From Brachionus plicatilis (Eukaryota > Rotifera > Eurotatoria > Ploima > Brachionidae), in contig QEOQ01000444.1 of the NCBI GenBank assembly GCA_010279815.1, forward strand, positions 1 through 64,000: 64,000 bases of DNA, written 5' to 3'. A model generated the notes under the pieces. It made no database searches and was not told the DNA's origin. It saw only the letters and a program-made list of their open reading frames with translations. The position numbers were made by a program, and so were the translations under genes. The stretch's first letter is position 1. Every line of letters starts with the position of its first letter. This document shows positions 1 through 11,533 of the stretch, one piece after another.

Positions 1-154
1 ACAGCTTGACAACTGGCCACTCGAGTCGCCCTGGTCAACAAACATATCTCGCCAAAGTAGGATCCATCACTAAGAGTGGTCATTGTTTTTTATATTAGTT
101 TTTATTTATATTGGGAGATAAGAGAGAAAAAGACCTTTTTTATATCTATATTTT
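1..154. other. Window edge, no gene assigned
   Basis: The first 90 bases are less AT-rich than what follows and all three plus frames meet a stop quickly. It may be the end of a retroelement whose tail is the repeat that follows, or the end of a neighbouring gene. No domain can be recognised. Confidence 0.3.
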
Positions 155-232
155 ATTTATTTATTTATTCAATGAACGCCTTGTAGACGATGTAAAAAAA
201 ATATAAGATAAAATAATGAAACAATAAGTGAA
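155..232 (+). repeat. Interspersed tail repeat, copy 1
   Basis: A TTTA-rich run leads into a core reading TTCAATGAACGCC, then GTAG, then CGATGTAAAAAAAA. The same core recurs at about 13905-13960 in the same orientation. The A-rich end suggests the 3' tail of a SINE or LINE family. Two copies in one window show it is interspersed, but the parent element is not identified. Confidence 0.6.
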
Positions 233-789
233 AAAAAAGTTGTTAGACATAAAAAGAGAAGTATTCGATAGAGAATTTTAAATTTTCATAAACGTTTTCT
301 TTCTTTAATTTTATAAATTATTTTTTGAGTTTTTAATTTTTTAAGTTTCTATTTTCAGATAATACGTTTCTAGATTCCACGACCACACCACTCAGGACTC
401 AAGTAACTAATACTCTTTTTTGAGACACAATATATTTAATAAAAAATCATAACTTATTATTTATTGAATAAATTGTCGTAATGAATTATTTTGTCGTTAA
501 TTTTGCAAGCTTTCTCCAATTTACTAATTTTCTAATTTTTTTCTACATTATATTATTTAGATATTAGTCATATCTCTATTATATAATGTTAATTATTTTA
601 TACATTTAGATATGACTAATATACCAATATATCAGACATTAATAAAAGCAAAATATTTGGGAAGAAAACATTTTTTAACTGACGTGTCATTACTTAATCT
701 AATTTTGTATTAAAACAAAAACTGCTGAAATAATCAAAATGACTTCACTTTGATATTTAAAAAGAATTAAAATTTTAATAATATAAATA
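233..789. other. AT-rich upstream region of the NAPE-PLD-like gene
   Basis: No coding potential is seen. The stretch holds A/T runs and short palindromic pieces around 560-640 (TAGATAT...ATATCTA). Promoter elements of the downstream gene must lie here, but no clear TATA box can be singled out. Confidence 0.4.
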
Positions 790-1984
790 ATGACTTCATT
801 AAATATAGAATCAAATGTTCTGTCTGAACCAGTATATCAGAATGGTACTTTTGATAATCCTTGGCCAACCTGGAAAATGCCAAATTTGAGTGATTTACTG
901 AAATGGAAACTATTTTACAAAGACAATAAAAACATACCAAAAGATGGGAGAATATTAGACCAAAATTTACCTGTGCATCATGTTACTGATGATGAAATAA
1001 AAAAATTTTGTGACGAGGATACTAGCAAAAAATTTAAGGTCATTTGGATCGGACATGCAACTAGTCTAATCAATTTTCAAAATATGATTATTTTAATGGA
1101 CCCACTGTTCACCGAAAGGTAAAAATGAAAAATTAATTCTAAAAAAAATTATCAATTTTATTTCTGAAGAGATTCAGCATTTAAATTTTCTGGTCGGAAG
1201 CGCTATCGACCAGTTCCAATTAAAATTGAAAGAATACCAAAAATTGACGCCGTGATCATTAGCCACAATCATTATGACCATTTGGATTATAAAAGCATTC
1301 TTGCTCTGCATAATAAGTTCGGTGATCTACTTAATTGGTTTGTTGGCAAAGGAACAGGCGAATGGTTCAACTCATGTGGAATTAATAACAATGTCCATGA
1401 GCTTACTTGGTGGCAATCAAAAAAAATTAGAGATTTGGAATTTATTTTTGCGCCTGCTCAGCATTGGTCATCAAGAAGCATCAATGACAGAAATAAAGCT
1501 CTGTGGGGAGGCTGGATTATTAAAGGCCACTCAAGTAAAATATATTTTGCAGGAGACACTGGCTACTGTCCTGCTTTTAAAGAAATTGGACAAAAATATG
1601 GACCTTTTGATTTTTCATTTATACCCATTGGAGCATATGAACCAAGGTGGATTTTTTTATTTTTTATTTTAGAAATTTAATATTTTAGAAAAATTAAAGA
1701 TGGATGATGGGTCCGCAACATGTTGATCCAGAAGAGGCTGTAAAAATTCATTTGGATGTTAAATCAAACAAAACATTTGCTATTCATTGGGGAACTTTGT
1801 CTTTGGCTAGTGAGGTAATTATTAAAATAATTTAAAATACCGAATTTTAGGACATAACTAATTTTGTCTCATATTTTAGCATTATATGGAACCGAAAGAA
1901 AAGTTGAGTGAAATTTTGGCGAAATTAGAATTGGATCAAAATAGTTTTGTAACCCTTAAACATGGAGAAATTAACGAATTCTAG
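790..1984 (+). CDS. NAPEPLD: N-acyl-phosphatidylethanolamine-hydrolysing phospholipase D (NAPE-PLD-like), 4 exons
   Basis: Predicted 341 aa from exons 790-1118, 1170-1646, 1700-1814 and 1880-1984. The three introns are 51, 53 and 65 bp, all GT-AG, and the frame stays open across every junction. The enzyme family is a membrane-associated metallo-beta-lactamase-fold phosphodiesterase that releases N-acylethanolamines from NAPE. Visible hallmarks are the HNHYDH motif (residues 142-147), the metal-ligand histidine in QHW (H208), the aspartate in AGDTGYCPAF (D239), the GAYEPRW segment just before intron 2, and the last histidine in AIHWGT (H298). Length is slightly short of the vertebrate enzyme (about 390 aa) because the N-terminal part is shorter. 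The ATG at 790 is the first in-frame one. A likely poly(A) signal AATAAA lies at 2142-2147. No broken residues are seen, so the gene looks functional. Confidence 0.93.
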
Positions 1985-3104
1985 GTATTAATTAAAATTT
2001 TTGATTTCATAAAAATTAAAAATTTAATTTTTTTTTTATTTAAGATTTTCTTATATGATAATGTCCCAAATTTCGTCATTTTTTATTTAATTTTTTTAAA
2101 ATATTTTTTTTCAATTTATTGTACAGAAAAAATTATTCTATAATAAAATTTAATTTTTTTGAATGAGCTATAATATTTTTTTACCATAAAAATAGCATAA
2201 CTATACCACAAATTTAATAGAAAATCCATACTTTTAATATTTTTATTTTGAACAAAATTCTATTTTTAGCCATATTTCGATTACAATTACCATATTTTAT
2301 ATAAAAGTACCAAAAGAAAAATATTGTTTACATTTATTCACACAATAAAAGCATTTTCTTTTTTTCAATAGCGTGAGAACTTTTACATTTCTTGAATTTG
2401 TCGGCATTAATATTATCCATTTCAGTTGAGTATAAATTCTTTTTTGAAGCACCTTTTTTTGGTTTTTTATTGATTGGTAAATCTATAAAGATGTCGTTAA
2501 AATTTGAGTCGAAATGCTACAGCAATTGTAGTCAAAGTCAAATCATTTGACTTGACTTTTAAAAAAAAATCAGAAATAAAATTTTAGAAAATTTTAAAAA
2601 CAAATGACTTGACTTTAAAATGACTTAAATTTTTTACTTACGCACAAGTCTGGAATTAACCTCCTTTAAGGAGAAGTTGACTTTTTTAAAAATGAATTTT
2701 TCATCTTCCCGGTTTGTTTTAGTTGTTTGCCAAAAGAATTAAAAAAAAAACCTAAAAAAATAAGTTTTAATGATGATTGTAAAGATTAAATCTTCCTTTT
2801 TTAGACTTCTTTAAAACTCACTCTTGTTTTGTTTCGAATAAATTAAATTAAATGAATTAAATAATCCTAAATAGGTCAAATGGGTTAAAATTCTGTTTTG
2901 GGGTTAAATTTCTGACCAATCATAAACAATTATGGGGGTAGCTGGTTTAACCATTTTGACCATCACGCTATTAACCGCGGAGCTAAAGAGGTAATTCAAA
3001 AATTTTGGGAAAATTGGGTGACTATTTTTGAAGTTTTTAAACAAAATAGGTGCAAAATAAGCAATAAAAAAATATGGTCACCCGGTTAGACTAGGTTACC
3101 ATAC
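1985..3104. other. Intergenic AT-rich DNA
   Basis: No gene is seen. It contains the 3' flank of the NAPE-PLD-like gene with AATAAA at 2142-2147. At about 2525-2660, repeated TGACTTGACTTTAAAA-like words resemble a degenerate copy of the palindromic hAT-type MITE family found elsewhere in the window. Confidence 0.5.
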
Positions 3105-3275
3105 ATTTTCGGATTTAACATACTATGTTAAATAAAAAAATAAGCTCTGCAATATCAAAATGCATAATGTAGAGTGCGCTCCATCGAAATGATGCTATTT
3201 TAAGTGGATAATATTTTTGCAGATTTTTGCAGATTTTACCTTATATTTAACAAAGTATGTTAACACTTAAAATTT
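3105..3275. repeat. Small foldback element, TGCAG family
   Basis: TTTAACATACTATGTTAAAT near 3114 is mirrored by ATTTAACAAAGTATGTTAAC near 3246, so the ends form imperfect inverted arms. The centre holds CTCTGCAATAT and TTTTTGCAGATTTTTGCAG words that mark the other palindromic elements here. Boundaries are approximate and no target duplication was identified. Confidence 0.5.
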
Positions 3276-3401
3276 ACCTCTGCGCTTATTCTATTAAAAA
3301 ATTAATATTATTTTATAGTTTTAGTTTGATTTGATCATTTTGAGAATCAACATCAACTTGCCGTAATTTTTAAGGTTTGAATTTTAAGGTACAGACACAG
3401 A

Positions 3402-3409
3402 TATATAAG
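3402..3409 (+). promoter_or_regulatory. TATA box of the small-peptide gene
   Basis: TATATAAG lies 46 bp before the ATG at 3455 in a locally less AT-rich stretch. A start site about 30 bp downstream would leave a leader of roughly 20 nt. Confidence 0.5.
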
Positions 3410-3454
3410 AGCCAAAACTGAGGAACACCAAGAACAGTTTTAGAAAGAAGATTG

Positions 3455-3580
3455 ATGACTTTTTCAAGTCAAACAAGAAATAAGCATATTTTGTTATCTA
3501 TTCTCGTTTTAGCAGCCATAGTGAGACCCAAGTGTCTTGTTCTACAGGATAAAACCTATTGTTATTATACAATAAAGTAA
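3455..3580 (+). CDS. Candidate short secreted peptide (41 aa) or first exon of a secreted protein
   Basis: The frame encodes 41 residues. After a short polar N-terminus comes a hydrophobic core (HILLSILVLAAIV, residues 11-23), then RPKC and a short tail with a second cysteine. This is the layout of a signal peptide followed by a small mature part. A TATA box stands at a sensible distance upstream. The 3' end reads ATAAAGTAAAT, so the apparent stop TAA overlaps a fair splice donor (GT at 3577). The ORF could therefore be exon 1 of a longer gene whose next exon I cannot find. No family is recognised and function is unknown. Chance occurrence is possible for so short a frame. Confidence 0.4.
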   Translation: MTFSSQTRNKHILLSILVLAAIVRPKCLVLQDKTYCYYTIK

Positions 3581-3678
3581 ATTGCAAAAAATGCATATGA
3601 AAAAATTTTTAATTGAATAAATAAATATACTCAAGATTAATTTTATTTTATTAAGTAATTATAAATTTTTGTTCTAAT

Positions 3679-3722
3679 CAGAGTTGTTTAAAAATCACAA
3701 GTCTCAAGTCAAGTCCGGGCAT
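3679..3722 (+). repeat. Half copy of a palindromic hAT-type MITE
   Basis: It begins CAGAGTTGTTTAAAAATCAC and continues into AAGTCTCAAGTCAAGTCC, matching the left end of the elements at 16867, 44320 and 57282. The mirrored right half is missing, so this is a truncated copy. Confidence 0.65.
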
Positions 3723-3924
3723 TAAAATTTTGAATACTGAAGAAGAAATTAAGGCTAAAATTGTAACAAAATTCTGATATTTGGGAAATTTATATACATT
3801 AGAAAACCAAAGAGTATATAAATTTTTTGATGTAAAGCCTGATCTAGCAAATTTTAAAACTTTTAAGCAACTTTGGCTCTAATTAATAAATATATAAATT
3901 TTTGTCAATAATTTTATTAATATA

Positions 3925-5528
3925 CAGTAGTGATTTGATATTAGAATCCATGGTAAATTTACGTAATTTTACGCAAATATGCGTAAATTTCGAAAATATG
4001 GTAATTTTACTATTTTTTAAGTAAAAATTGGTAAAGTCCAAAATTTTACAGGTAAATTTTGGCAAAATAGGGTAAAAAAAATAAAAAAATCCTAAAAAAC
4101 AATAAAATTTGTAACATAACACTTTTATTTATTAAAATTCAAAAATTTCTTATTTTTTTCGTATTTTGTGACCTATCAACCAGGATAATATGTATATATT
4201 AAAGTTCTGCTATTTTTTGAATAAAGCATTTTAAATCAATAATGGATTCTGTAATGTATAAAGATTTATTAGATGAATATTTATTCCCTTTTGGAGCAGG
4301 TAAATTTGACTTAGCTTTTAAGATACATCAAAACAATGATGCTAAACATAAGTCAAATTTATGCCGACATTTTCTTTACCGTAACAATATTAATTGGGTA
4401 TATTATAAAAATATAGTTTTAAAGAATTATTCAACATGATAATTTTAAGGTGAAATCGCCTCCTAATTTACCATAGAGATGATATGGCATGTAGAAAAAT
4501 TTCATCATCGATAAAGAACCAAGAAATGAAGATGATGTTTTAAAATATATTTTTGAATAAAAAAAAACTCTCACATCTGATAAATGCAAGAAATATATTA
4601 ACCACTTATAAAAAGTAAAATTTAAAATTATATATTATCAAGTATAATTAACCTATTAATTAATATATTATAAAGGGAATTGAGATTATTTCAAAAGGAT
4701 GGTGATTGGTCAGGCTATTAATTGCATTAAAAATATTTTAATAAATAAAAATGTTATGTTACAAATTTTATTGTTTTTTAAAATAAAATTTTTAAATGAA
4801 AAATTTTTGATTGAATAAAATCGTATTTTTTATTCAATTTTCTAATAATAAATGACTAAACATTATTAAACTTAATTTTTTTAATCTTTAATTAGATACA
4901 AAATTATATGAATTTTAATCTTAAGTAAAAATATAATCTTAATCAATATTTCCAATTTTTTTAATACAAAATTTATCTTTTTTTCGCGGTAATATATTTA
5001 ATTATAATTATTGAAAGCAATAAAATATTATTTAAAGCAATAATTTTGATAACTTAATGTCGATTTAAAATTTGTATTAAAAGTTTTCAAATAAAGATTT
5101 TAGAACAATCAATTAAAGCTCAATTAGAAAAAAAAAGATTTTTTTTTTTCAATTAAAATAATAAGCATCTTATGCTTAGTATTAAAACAAATTAAAAAAA
5201 GCTAATTTAATCATTTTTATTAAGATTTTAATCAATTAAGTTTTGATCATTTGATCATGATCATGAACTTTAAGTTTCCGTAAAAAATGGTAAAAAATTA
5301 AACCAAAAAAAAATTCATAAGTCAAAATCGTATTTTGTAACAAAATTTTGTGAAAAACTGCAAAATTTGAGATTTTTTTGGCATTGTAGGGTTTAACATA
5401 ATTTCACGTAAAAATGGTAGTTTTTCTTCTATCTAAAATAGTAAAACTACCATATTTTACGTAAATTTACGTATTTTCGCGTAAAATTACGTAAATTTAT
5501 CATGGATCCTATTATCAAATCACTACTG
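3925..5528. mobile_element. Tc1/mariner-superfamily DNA transposon, decayed (1604 bp)
   Basis: Both ends begin CAGTAGTGATTTGATA when read inward, and each is flanked by a TA dinucleotide (3923-3924 and 5529-5530), the target duplication typical of Tc1/mariner. The inverted repeats stay alignable for about 110 bp and are rich in CGTAAATTTACG-like words, so the subterminal zones are themselves palindromic. Size fits the superfamily. Only about 200 bp of recognisable transposase survives (4242-4439). The rest of the interior is AT-rich and non-coding, so the copy is non-autonomous. Confidence 0.85.
4242..4439 (+). pseudogene. Tc1-type transposase fragment
   Basis: This 65-aa frame lies inside the element at 3925-5528. 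Residues 20-50 resemble the second catalytic block of Tc1 transposases, in which a catalytic Asp precedes an N-x-P-x-H-x-S stretch. Here the block reads HQNNDAKHKS, so Asn stands where the catalytic Asp is expected. The N-terminal helix-turn-helix part and the final acidic residue are absent. It cannot encode an active transposase. Confidence 0.65.
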
Positions 5529-5540
5529 TAATTTAGAAAA

Positions 5541-7697
5541 TTAAGCAAAAAAATTTTACAATTTTTTGCCTTGATGGAAAACCAAAAACTCATCCGACTT
5601 TGGTTAAATTTTGAAAATAATAAATAAAATTTATTTTAAAAAAAATTTCTTCTTTGCCAAATTTGTCCATGAATCCAGATTTCAAAATCTTTTAAATCAA
5701 AGCCTGAGTTGACAATTTTTTTGTTGTTGTAATTTTCAATGAATAAAATAATTTTGATAAATTTTGTAATCAAAAATGCAGCTTTAAAGCTAATAAACAA
5801 TTTTAAAGAAATTTTGGACAATTACTGGTTTAATTGACAATACAGGGTATTAAATCGAAAAGGAAAAAAGTAGCTAAAATCCAAAGGACAGTTGATAGTC
5901 CGCTATAATCCAATGTAAACAAATTTTCTTCGAAATGAGGCTTGAGAGAAAATAATTAAAATTTAAATCTAAATTAATTAAAGTCAGCTTTATACAATTT
6001 TAATCATATCTCAAATAAACCAAAATAAAGATTTAGAAAAAAAAAAAAAGATGATTTTTATTTATTTACAAAACAAAAAAGATTTAAATTCAATTAAAGT
6101 GTCAACATAAGCACAATCTAGTTCTAATTATAGTCGTTCACTAGATTTAGCCTCGTAGCCAAATCTCCAAGTTGATTTGGTTTGCTTTTTGGAAGAGTTT
6201 AAAAATTGAAACATCTTGATTAGTTTTAATTAAGCAAAAATATTTTAAATATTTGCGCACGGATTTTGACCAATCTGTTTGGTCAAGAGGCTTTTTCTCA
6301 AGCTATTTAACGCCTTTCACACATCAAATTGAGTTTTTGGAAAATAGAGCCAACATAGCTCTGAATAGGAATTTAAAAAAAAAAAAAAAAGATAGAAAAA
6401 AAAGTTCAACATTTTTCTAATACCGTGAAATACTCATGGGATTAGTCTAGTTTTTATTCTAAAATACCAAGCTAATAATATGCCGGGAATCGGTTACCAA
6501 TTGAATAATTGATTCATTCACTTGTTCCCTAATCCTTACCTAATAAGTTAATTAATCCAGATTTTAAAGGTTAGATTTTTGTTTGATTAAGCCCCGTTTT
6601 GCACAGATATAGCAAGTTGAAAATCTATACCTCAATCTTGGCCATAATCGAAAAAACTTATTTTCTCAACTAGCAATTATTTCGATGGCCTCTTGTTTAC
6701 TTAAGTGTATCTTCCCTTTTTCCAATTAGAAGCCAAATCCCATTTTGTTTGGTTTGCTGATTCTTTGTTTGCTGAACAAACTAGTCAAGGCCTACCAAGT
6801 CAATCAAACAAACTTCCCATTTATGCTTCGATTTATTTCTAATAAATCTACTAATTTTCCATCATTTTATTTCCTAAACGGAAAATATATCGGCTAGATT
6901 CAACTTAACGTTTCGCCTCTTCGAGGGACACCGCTTTTGGCTGATCATCTTTTTTCATCAACACCTAATTTAAACAAATAACTCACTCAATTAGCATTTT
7001 GAGTTTTTTTAAAAGAAAATTAACAAATTTTATCTCTTTGATTGTAAGTTGAATTTTTCAAAAATTTTTTAATTTTATAAATGGCACATTGATTTAGTGT
7101 TAGAATTTTTTTAAAATAAAGTTTAATATTTCTTTTTTAGATTCTCAGTTTTTTCGAACTTAAAATTAAAAATTATTCGGAAATTTTTTTTGAGCAAAAA
7201 TTTTACTTTGCAAAATTTGTCCATGAGTGCAGATTTTAAAATTTTATAAAACTAGTCAAAGCCTGAGTTGACAAATTTATTTTAAGCCTCATTTCTAAGA
7301 AAATCTGTTTACATTGGATTATAGCGGACTATCAACTGTCCTTTGGATTTTAACTACTTTCTTCCTTTTCGATTTAATACCCTGTATTGTCAATTAAACC
7401 AGTAATTGTCCAAAATTTCTTTAAAATTGTTTATTAGCTTTAAAGCTGCATTTTTGATTACAAAATTTATCAAAATTATTTTATTCATAGAAAACTACAA
7501 CAACAAAAAAATTGTCAACTCAGGCTTTGATTTAAAAGATTTTGCAATCTGGATTCATGGACAAATTTGGCAAAGAAGAAATTTTTTTTAAAATAAATTT
7601 TATTTATAATTTTCAAAATTTAACTAAAGTCGGATGAGCTTTTGGTTTTCCATCAAGGCAAAAAATTGTAAAATTGTAAAATTTTTTTGCTTAATTT
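5541..7697. repeat. Large inverted repeat (foldback), arms about 410 bp
   Basis: The left arm (about 5541-5944) is the reverse complement of the right arm (about 7284-7697) with only scattered differences. The same 61-residue antisense frame therefore appears in both arms, which reflects duplication rather than a gene. The spacer (5945-7283) has no recognisable coding sequence. A third, shorter copy of an arm segment lies at about 7192-7275 in the same orientation as the left arm. The element begins 12 bp after the Tc1 element ends. It may be a foldback transposon. No target duplication is evident. Confidence 0.75.
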
Positions 7698-9095
7698 ATT
7701 GAGGAGAAATTTTAGCAAAAGATTATTTCAAATGAGAAAGTTCGATAAACAAAATATGCTCCACGTCAGATGAGACCAGACTGTCAAATATTTTCTATTA
7801 ATTATTTATTTTAAAGAATAATTTTTAAAAAAATGACTTGTCTATTAAAGAATTGTACAAATTGTTTGAGAATGCAGTTAAAAAATTATTCAAATGACTT
7901 GGAATCAAAGATAGAATTATATGTTAGAGAGAATTTTTTAAAAATTGATTTTTTTAATGTTGAAAATTTAATCTAATAACAAATTTTAGTTTAAAAAAAA
8001 TTAATTAATTAACGCAAAAGATAAAAAAATTAATAGCCCGAAATAGTTCTGTGTTTAATATCATCAATTTTTAAATTCAATGTTTTAAAAACAAAATTCA
8101 AACGAAAATTTCTAATAAATAAATATATATTAAAATATTTGTATCAGATAATTCAATTTTAAGGAAAAAAACGGAAATAATTATTTTAAAAAAAAAAAAC
8201 AAAAAAAACAGCTTTTCTAGCTTAAATCAGACTTTAAGTAAAAATCATGCATATTTTTGTGCTACATGTTCTCTAAAAAAAATTTGAAAATCCGAGACAA
8301 AGTAAATATTAAGTCTAGTTACTCGAAATTAAGTTCTAAAAGCATTGTAACAAAAATAGCAAGACAAAAAACCTAAAAGGTTTAAATTTAAAGGCTAAAA
8401 TAAAGTTTATTAGGACTCTTAGGTTTGAAATGGTCAAACAGGAAAAAAATCTCATAAATTTGAGTTATTTGAGTTGTGTCCATAAAGATAGCAAAAAATT
8501 CGTAAGTTAAATATTCAAACAGAATTCAAGTAAATGTTAAATCGAACATTAAAAAAATTCAAATAAATTTTTTATAATTTAATTTTCAACCAAACTTGAA
8601 TATTTAACTTAAATTTTTAAATTTAAATTTGAATTTTTTTAATACTCGAAAACACATTTAGTGTTAAGTGATACATTTTGGAAGATTGAATGAGAAAGAT
8701 TAGTATATAGCAGAGCGTAATAGCAAAGAGGTTGAAAATGTAAAACTAGAAGTTACTAACTGTGAAAGAGATTATAGTGTGACGGTATCTTGTAAAAAAG
8801 GCATTGTTGTATCTTACATTAAAGAAAAATTTATAAGGTAATAAGTCTGAAAAAACTCTGTAAACTGATAGCTAATTTGATGTTAATACTATCAAATACT
8901 ATACAACGGTGTCCAATTTTGCAGACATTTGCAGAGTTTTGCTCAGTTTTGCAGTAAAATAAAACTTTAAGGGTCTTGTAGAGCTCAATATCATTGTGAT
9001 TGAAATTTCCATATCAATAATTAATTAAGTTACCTTGGTGTCAATTATTTTATTTTTTACAAAAGTATTATTTCAATTCCATCATCATTTTCAGA
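7698..9095. other. Intergenic AT-rich DNA
   Basis: No gene is seen. The segment 8890-8960 carries a TGCAG-rich stretch resembling the core of the foldback family (AATACTATACAACGGTGTCC, then TTTTGCAGACATTTGCAG). The remainder is A/T runs. Confidence 0.45.
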
Positions 9096-9281
9096 TTGTT
9101 TTTTTTTAAAGATCAAAAATTGGTTGTTAATTTCTTAAAAGAAAAGTCACTCATATCTTCCAAAGAACCCTTATGGAAAAAATGTCTCAAACCGATGAAA
9201 TGGAGCGCAAAAAAAGGTTTAGGCGATTTATTTCTTTGGAGGTGCTCAACTTGTATGCATCATGTTCAAACATGTATCTGA
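9096..9281 (+). pseudogene. Fragment resembling the N-terminal zinc ribbon of an IS1595/Merlin-type transposase
   Basis: A 61-residue frame contains VVNFLKEKSLISS, then a Lys/Trp-rich stretch, then WRCSTCM. The pattern (short helix, spacer, W-R-C-x2-C) is seen at the start of IS1595- and MULE-related transposases in animal genomes. The first Cys pair of the ribbon is missing and no catalytic domain follows. It is treated as a relic and the family is uncertain. Confidence 0.35.
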
Positions 9282-9609
9282 CTTAATTAAAGAAAAAGAC
9301 TATCAAAAAAAATTTCAAGAGGGGGAATTAAAAAAATTAAAATTGGAGATTTAGTTTTAATTTCGAAAAAAAATTTTTTGATTTTTTTTTCAATATCAGT
9401 TTTAAAATTTTCAATATCAATTATTCAATTTGTTGAAATTGAAATTGATTGATTTTGAAATTTCAATCACAATGTAATTGAATTTAACAAGATCCATTAT
9501 TGAACATTTTTACATTTACAGAATAAGTTCTGATCATTTAAACAAAAATTACAGCATTTTTTTATTTTATGTATTGTTTTTTATGTACAAATTTTCACAA
9601 TACCGTAAA

Positions 9610-9762
9610 AAAAAGGACAAGAATCCGGATGGCTTTGAGAGGTACAGTTTATGGAAGGGAAAATGGTAGGAGATCTGATTGAAATGTTTAAATTAGTAAA
9701 CGGACTAGAGATGGTTTAACTTACCAGAAACCCATTATCAAGATCAGTAGACCAAACTCCTA
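9610..9762 (+). pseudogene. LINE ORF2 C-terminal scrap
   Basis: Across a frame change the sequence reads GDLIEMFKLVNGLEMV, which resembles the GDLIxxYKIxxG segment near the C-terminus of many animal non-LTR reverse transcriptases. No longer match is seen and the next repeat begins directly after it. Confidence 0.45.
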
Positions 9763-10053
9763 CTGGCATTTTGAAATGTCATACAAAGCTTTCATTACAA
9801 AAAGAAAAATTTTAATAATTTTTGTTTTAGTTTTATTTACCTACTGCGGAAGTCTGCGAAATCTGTGAAAATTAATCGCGTGTTATATTTAATACTTTTA
9901 AATAGGGTGCAATTTTGCAGACTTTCGCAGTAGCTGAAACAAAAGTTGTTTCACTTTTTTTCATCTGCATAACAAATTTTAGAATATTAGAATAAAAATT
10001 TATTAACTTTGTGTCTTTTTGTATTGGAAGTTTTGTATGAAATTTCACAATGC
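9763..10053. repeat. Foldback element, TGCAG family
   Basis: The left end CTGGCATTTTGAAATGTCAT is mirrored by ATGAAATTTCACAATGCCAG at the right end, and the arms remain alignable inward for over 100 bp. The centre reads TTAATACTTTTAAATAGGG, then TGCAATTTTGCAGACTTTCGCAG, close to the cores at 23150 and 26155. The element has no coding sequence. Confidence 0.65.
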
Positions 10054-11533
10054 CAGTTATCAAGATTTCCTGCCAAGTAGAGATCTGCTGTTACCGCTAG
10101 GCATCAATTTTTTTTTATTTATTTAAATAATTAGAGAATATTTTTATTTTTCCACTTAAAAAAAATTCAAGTCTTAAAATATTAAATTATATTGTCTTTA
10201 AAAGTAAGATTTATTAAAATCAATTAAAAAATTTAAACCTATTAAAGTTAAATAAAAAGGCACATTTAAAAATTTTAAATATGAAAATAAACTTGACATA
10301 ACCTGTCAAGTAATAGCTTATGAAAAAATTTATTTTTTTATTTGAAAGATACTTATTTTTTTTTAAAGAATCGATTGAATTTAATTTGCAAAAACAATGA
10401 GAGTGAAGTTATATCCAAATTAACCAAAAGCTTCAAGTTGGCTTTAGATAAGTTCAACAGTAATTACTGCTACAGTACCACACTGACACTGAATGACGTT
10501 TATTTGAATTGTATTTGAATGTCCTAATTTTGATTTTCTATCTTTAGCTGTTAAAGTCACTTTTTGCTGAACATGGTGTAAAAATTTAATTGTTTTATTT
10601 ATTTTTCGGCTATTTAATTTTACTTTAACCATGTTTGTGTTAAAACAAACAATTGAAAAAGAAGTAGAATTTTTAATAAAAAGGGGCGATCCGAATTTAC
10701 AAGGAAAGAAAACAACTCTAAATGTACATCAAATATTTGCTTCTATTTGCTTTTTGCTAATTAAATAATAAATGTCCAGTAATGAAAATATTTATTTAAC
10801 TGTTCTAGTTGATCAATATTTACCTAATCAACACCGAAATGAAAACGAACTTTTTCAGTCACATTTTGTAACATTTCATTGATTCAAGCAGCCAGAAAAG
10901 TGCACTTTTACAAATTAAAGTTTATTTAGGAGGATTGAGTGTCAGAATCTTTTTATGAAAATTAATTTTTTTTTTTTTTTTNNNNNNNGAAAATTTGTGG
11001 AATTTTTAATAGTCAAGTACAGACTGTTCTGTATTGTTCAACTGTCACATGTAATCGAGATAAAATTTAAACCCGATTGGAAATAAAATCTCATGAAACC
11101 ATAGATTTGTGTCTATTGTGCCGAAATTTACATTATTTTTTCCTAAGAGCATTTGGCAAATAGATCAAATTTTGGCCATTAAATCTCTTGTACAAATAGC
11201 AATTAATAACAAAATTCCTGATCAATGCGCTTTAATGGTAGTGGAATTTTATTTAATCTAGAAATTAACCTTGTTTTAAGCTATAAAAACATGAATAAAA
11301 GAAAAAAGTTTGAAAAGGATGAGGAAAATCACGTTAGGTCCACTTGTTCTCTCGTAATCCCCTCGCTACACTTGAATTAAATATTAATTAGGCGAGATTT
11401 GGAGAAAAATAACAAAAAAATTTATCTTCTGGATTAGCTACATAATTTTGCGTTGATCACCTTTTAAAAAAAAAAAACTTAAAAAAATTTTTTATTTTTA
11501 TTTTTTAGATTTGATGATAATTTTTTGATAAAA
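10054..11533. other. Intergenic region upstream of the Notch-ligand gene, with a short gap
   Basis: Seven Ns at 10982-10988 follow a T run. A minus-strand frame at 10444-10632 ends in CQCGTVAVITVEL and faintly recalls a cadherin membrane-proximal segment, but this is too weak to call. A TATAAAA stands at 11282-11288, about 250 bp before the ligand's start codon, and could be its core promoter. Confidence 0.4.

Noticed and set aside
5636..7591. Identical 61-aa ORFs at 5636-5821 (-) and 7406-7591 (+)
   Set aside because: They are the two arms of the inverted repeat. Composition is A/T noise (I, K, F, N) and there is no start context.
10444..10632. Minus-strand 62-aa frame recalling a cadherin membrane-proximal segment
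   Set aside because: The similarity rests on a CQC and one hydrophobic strand. There are no neighbouring cadherin exons.
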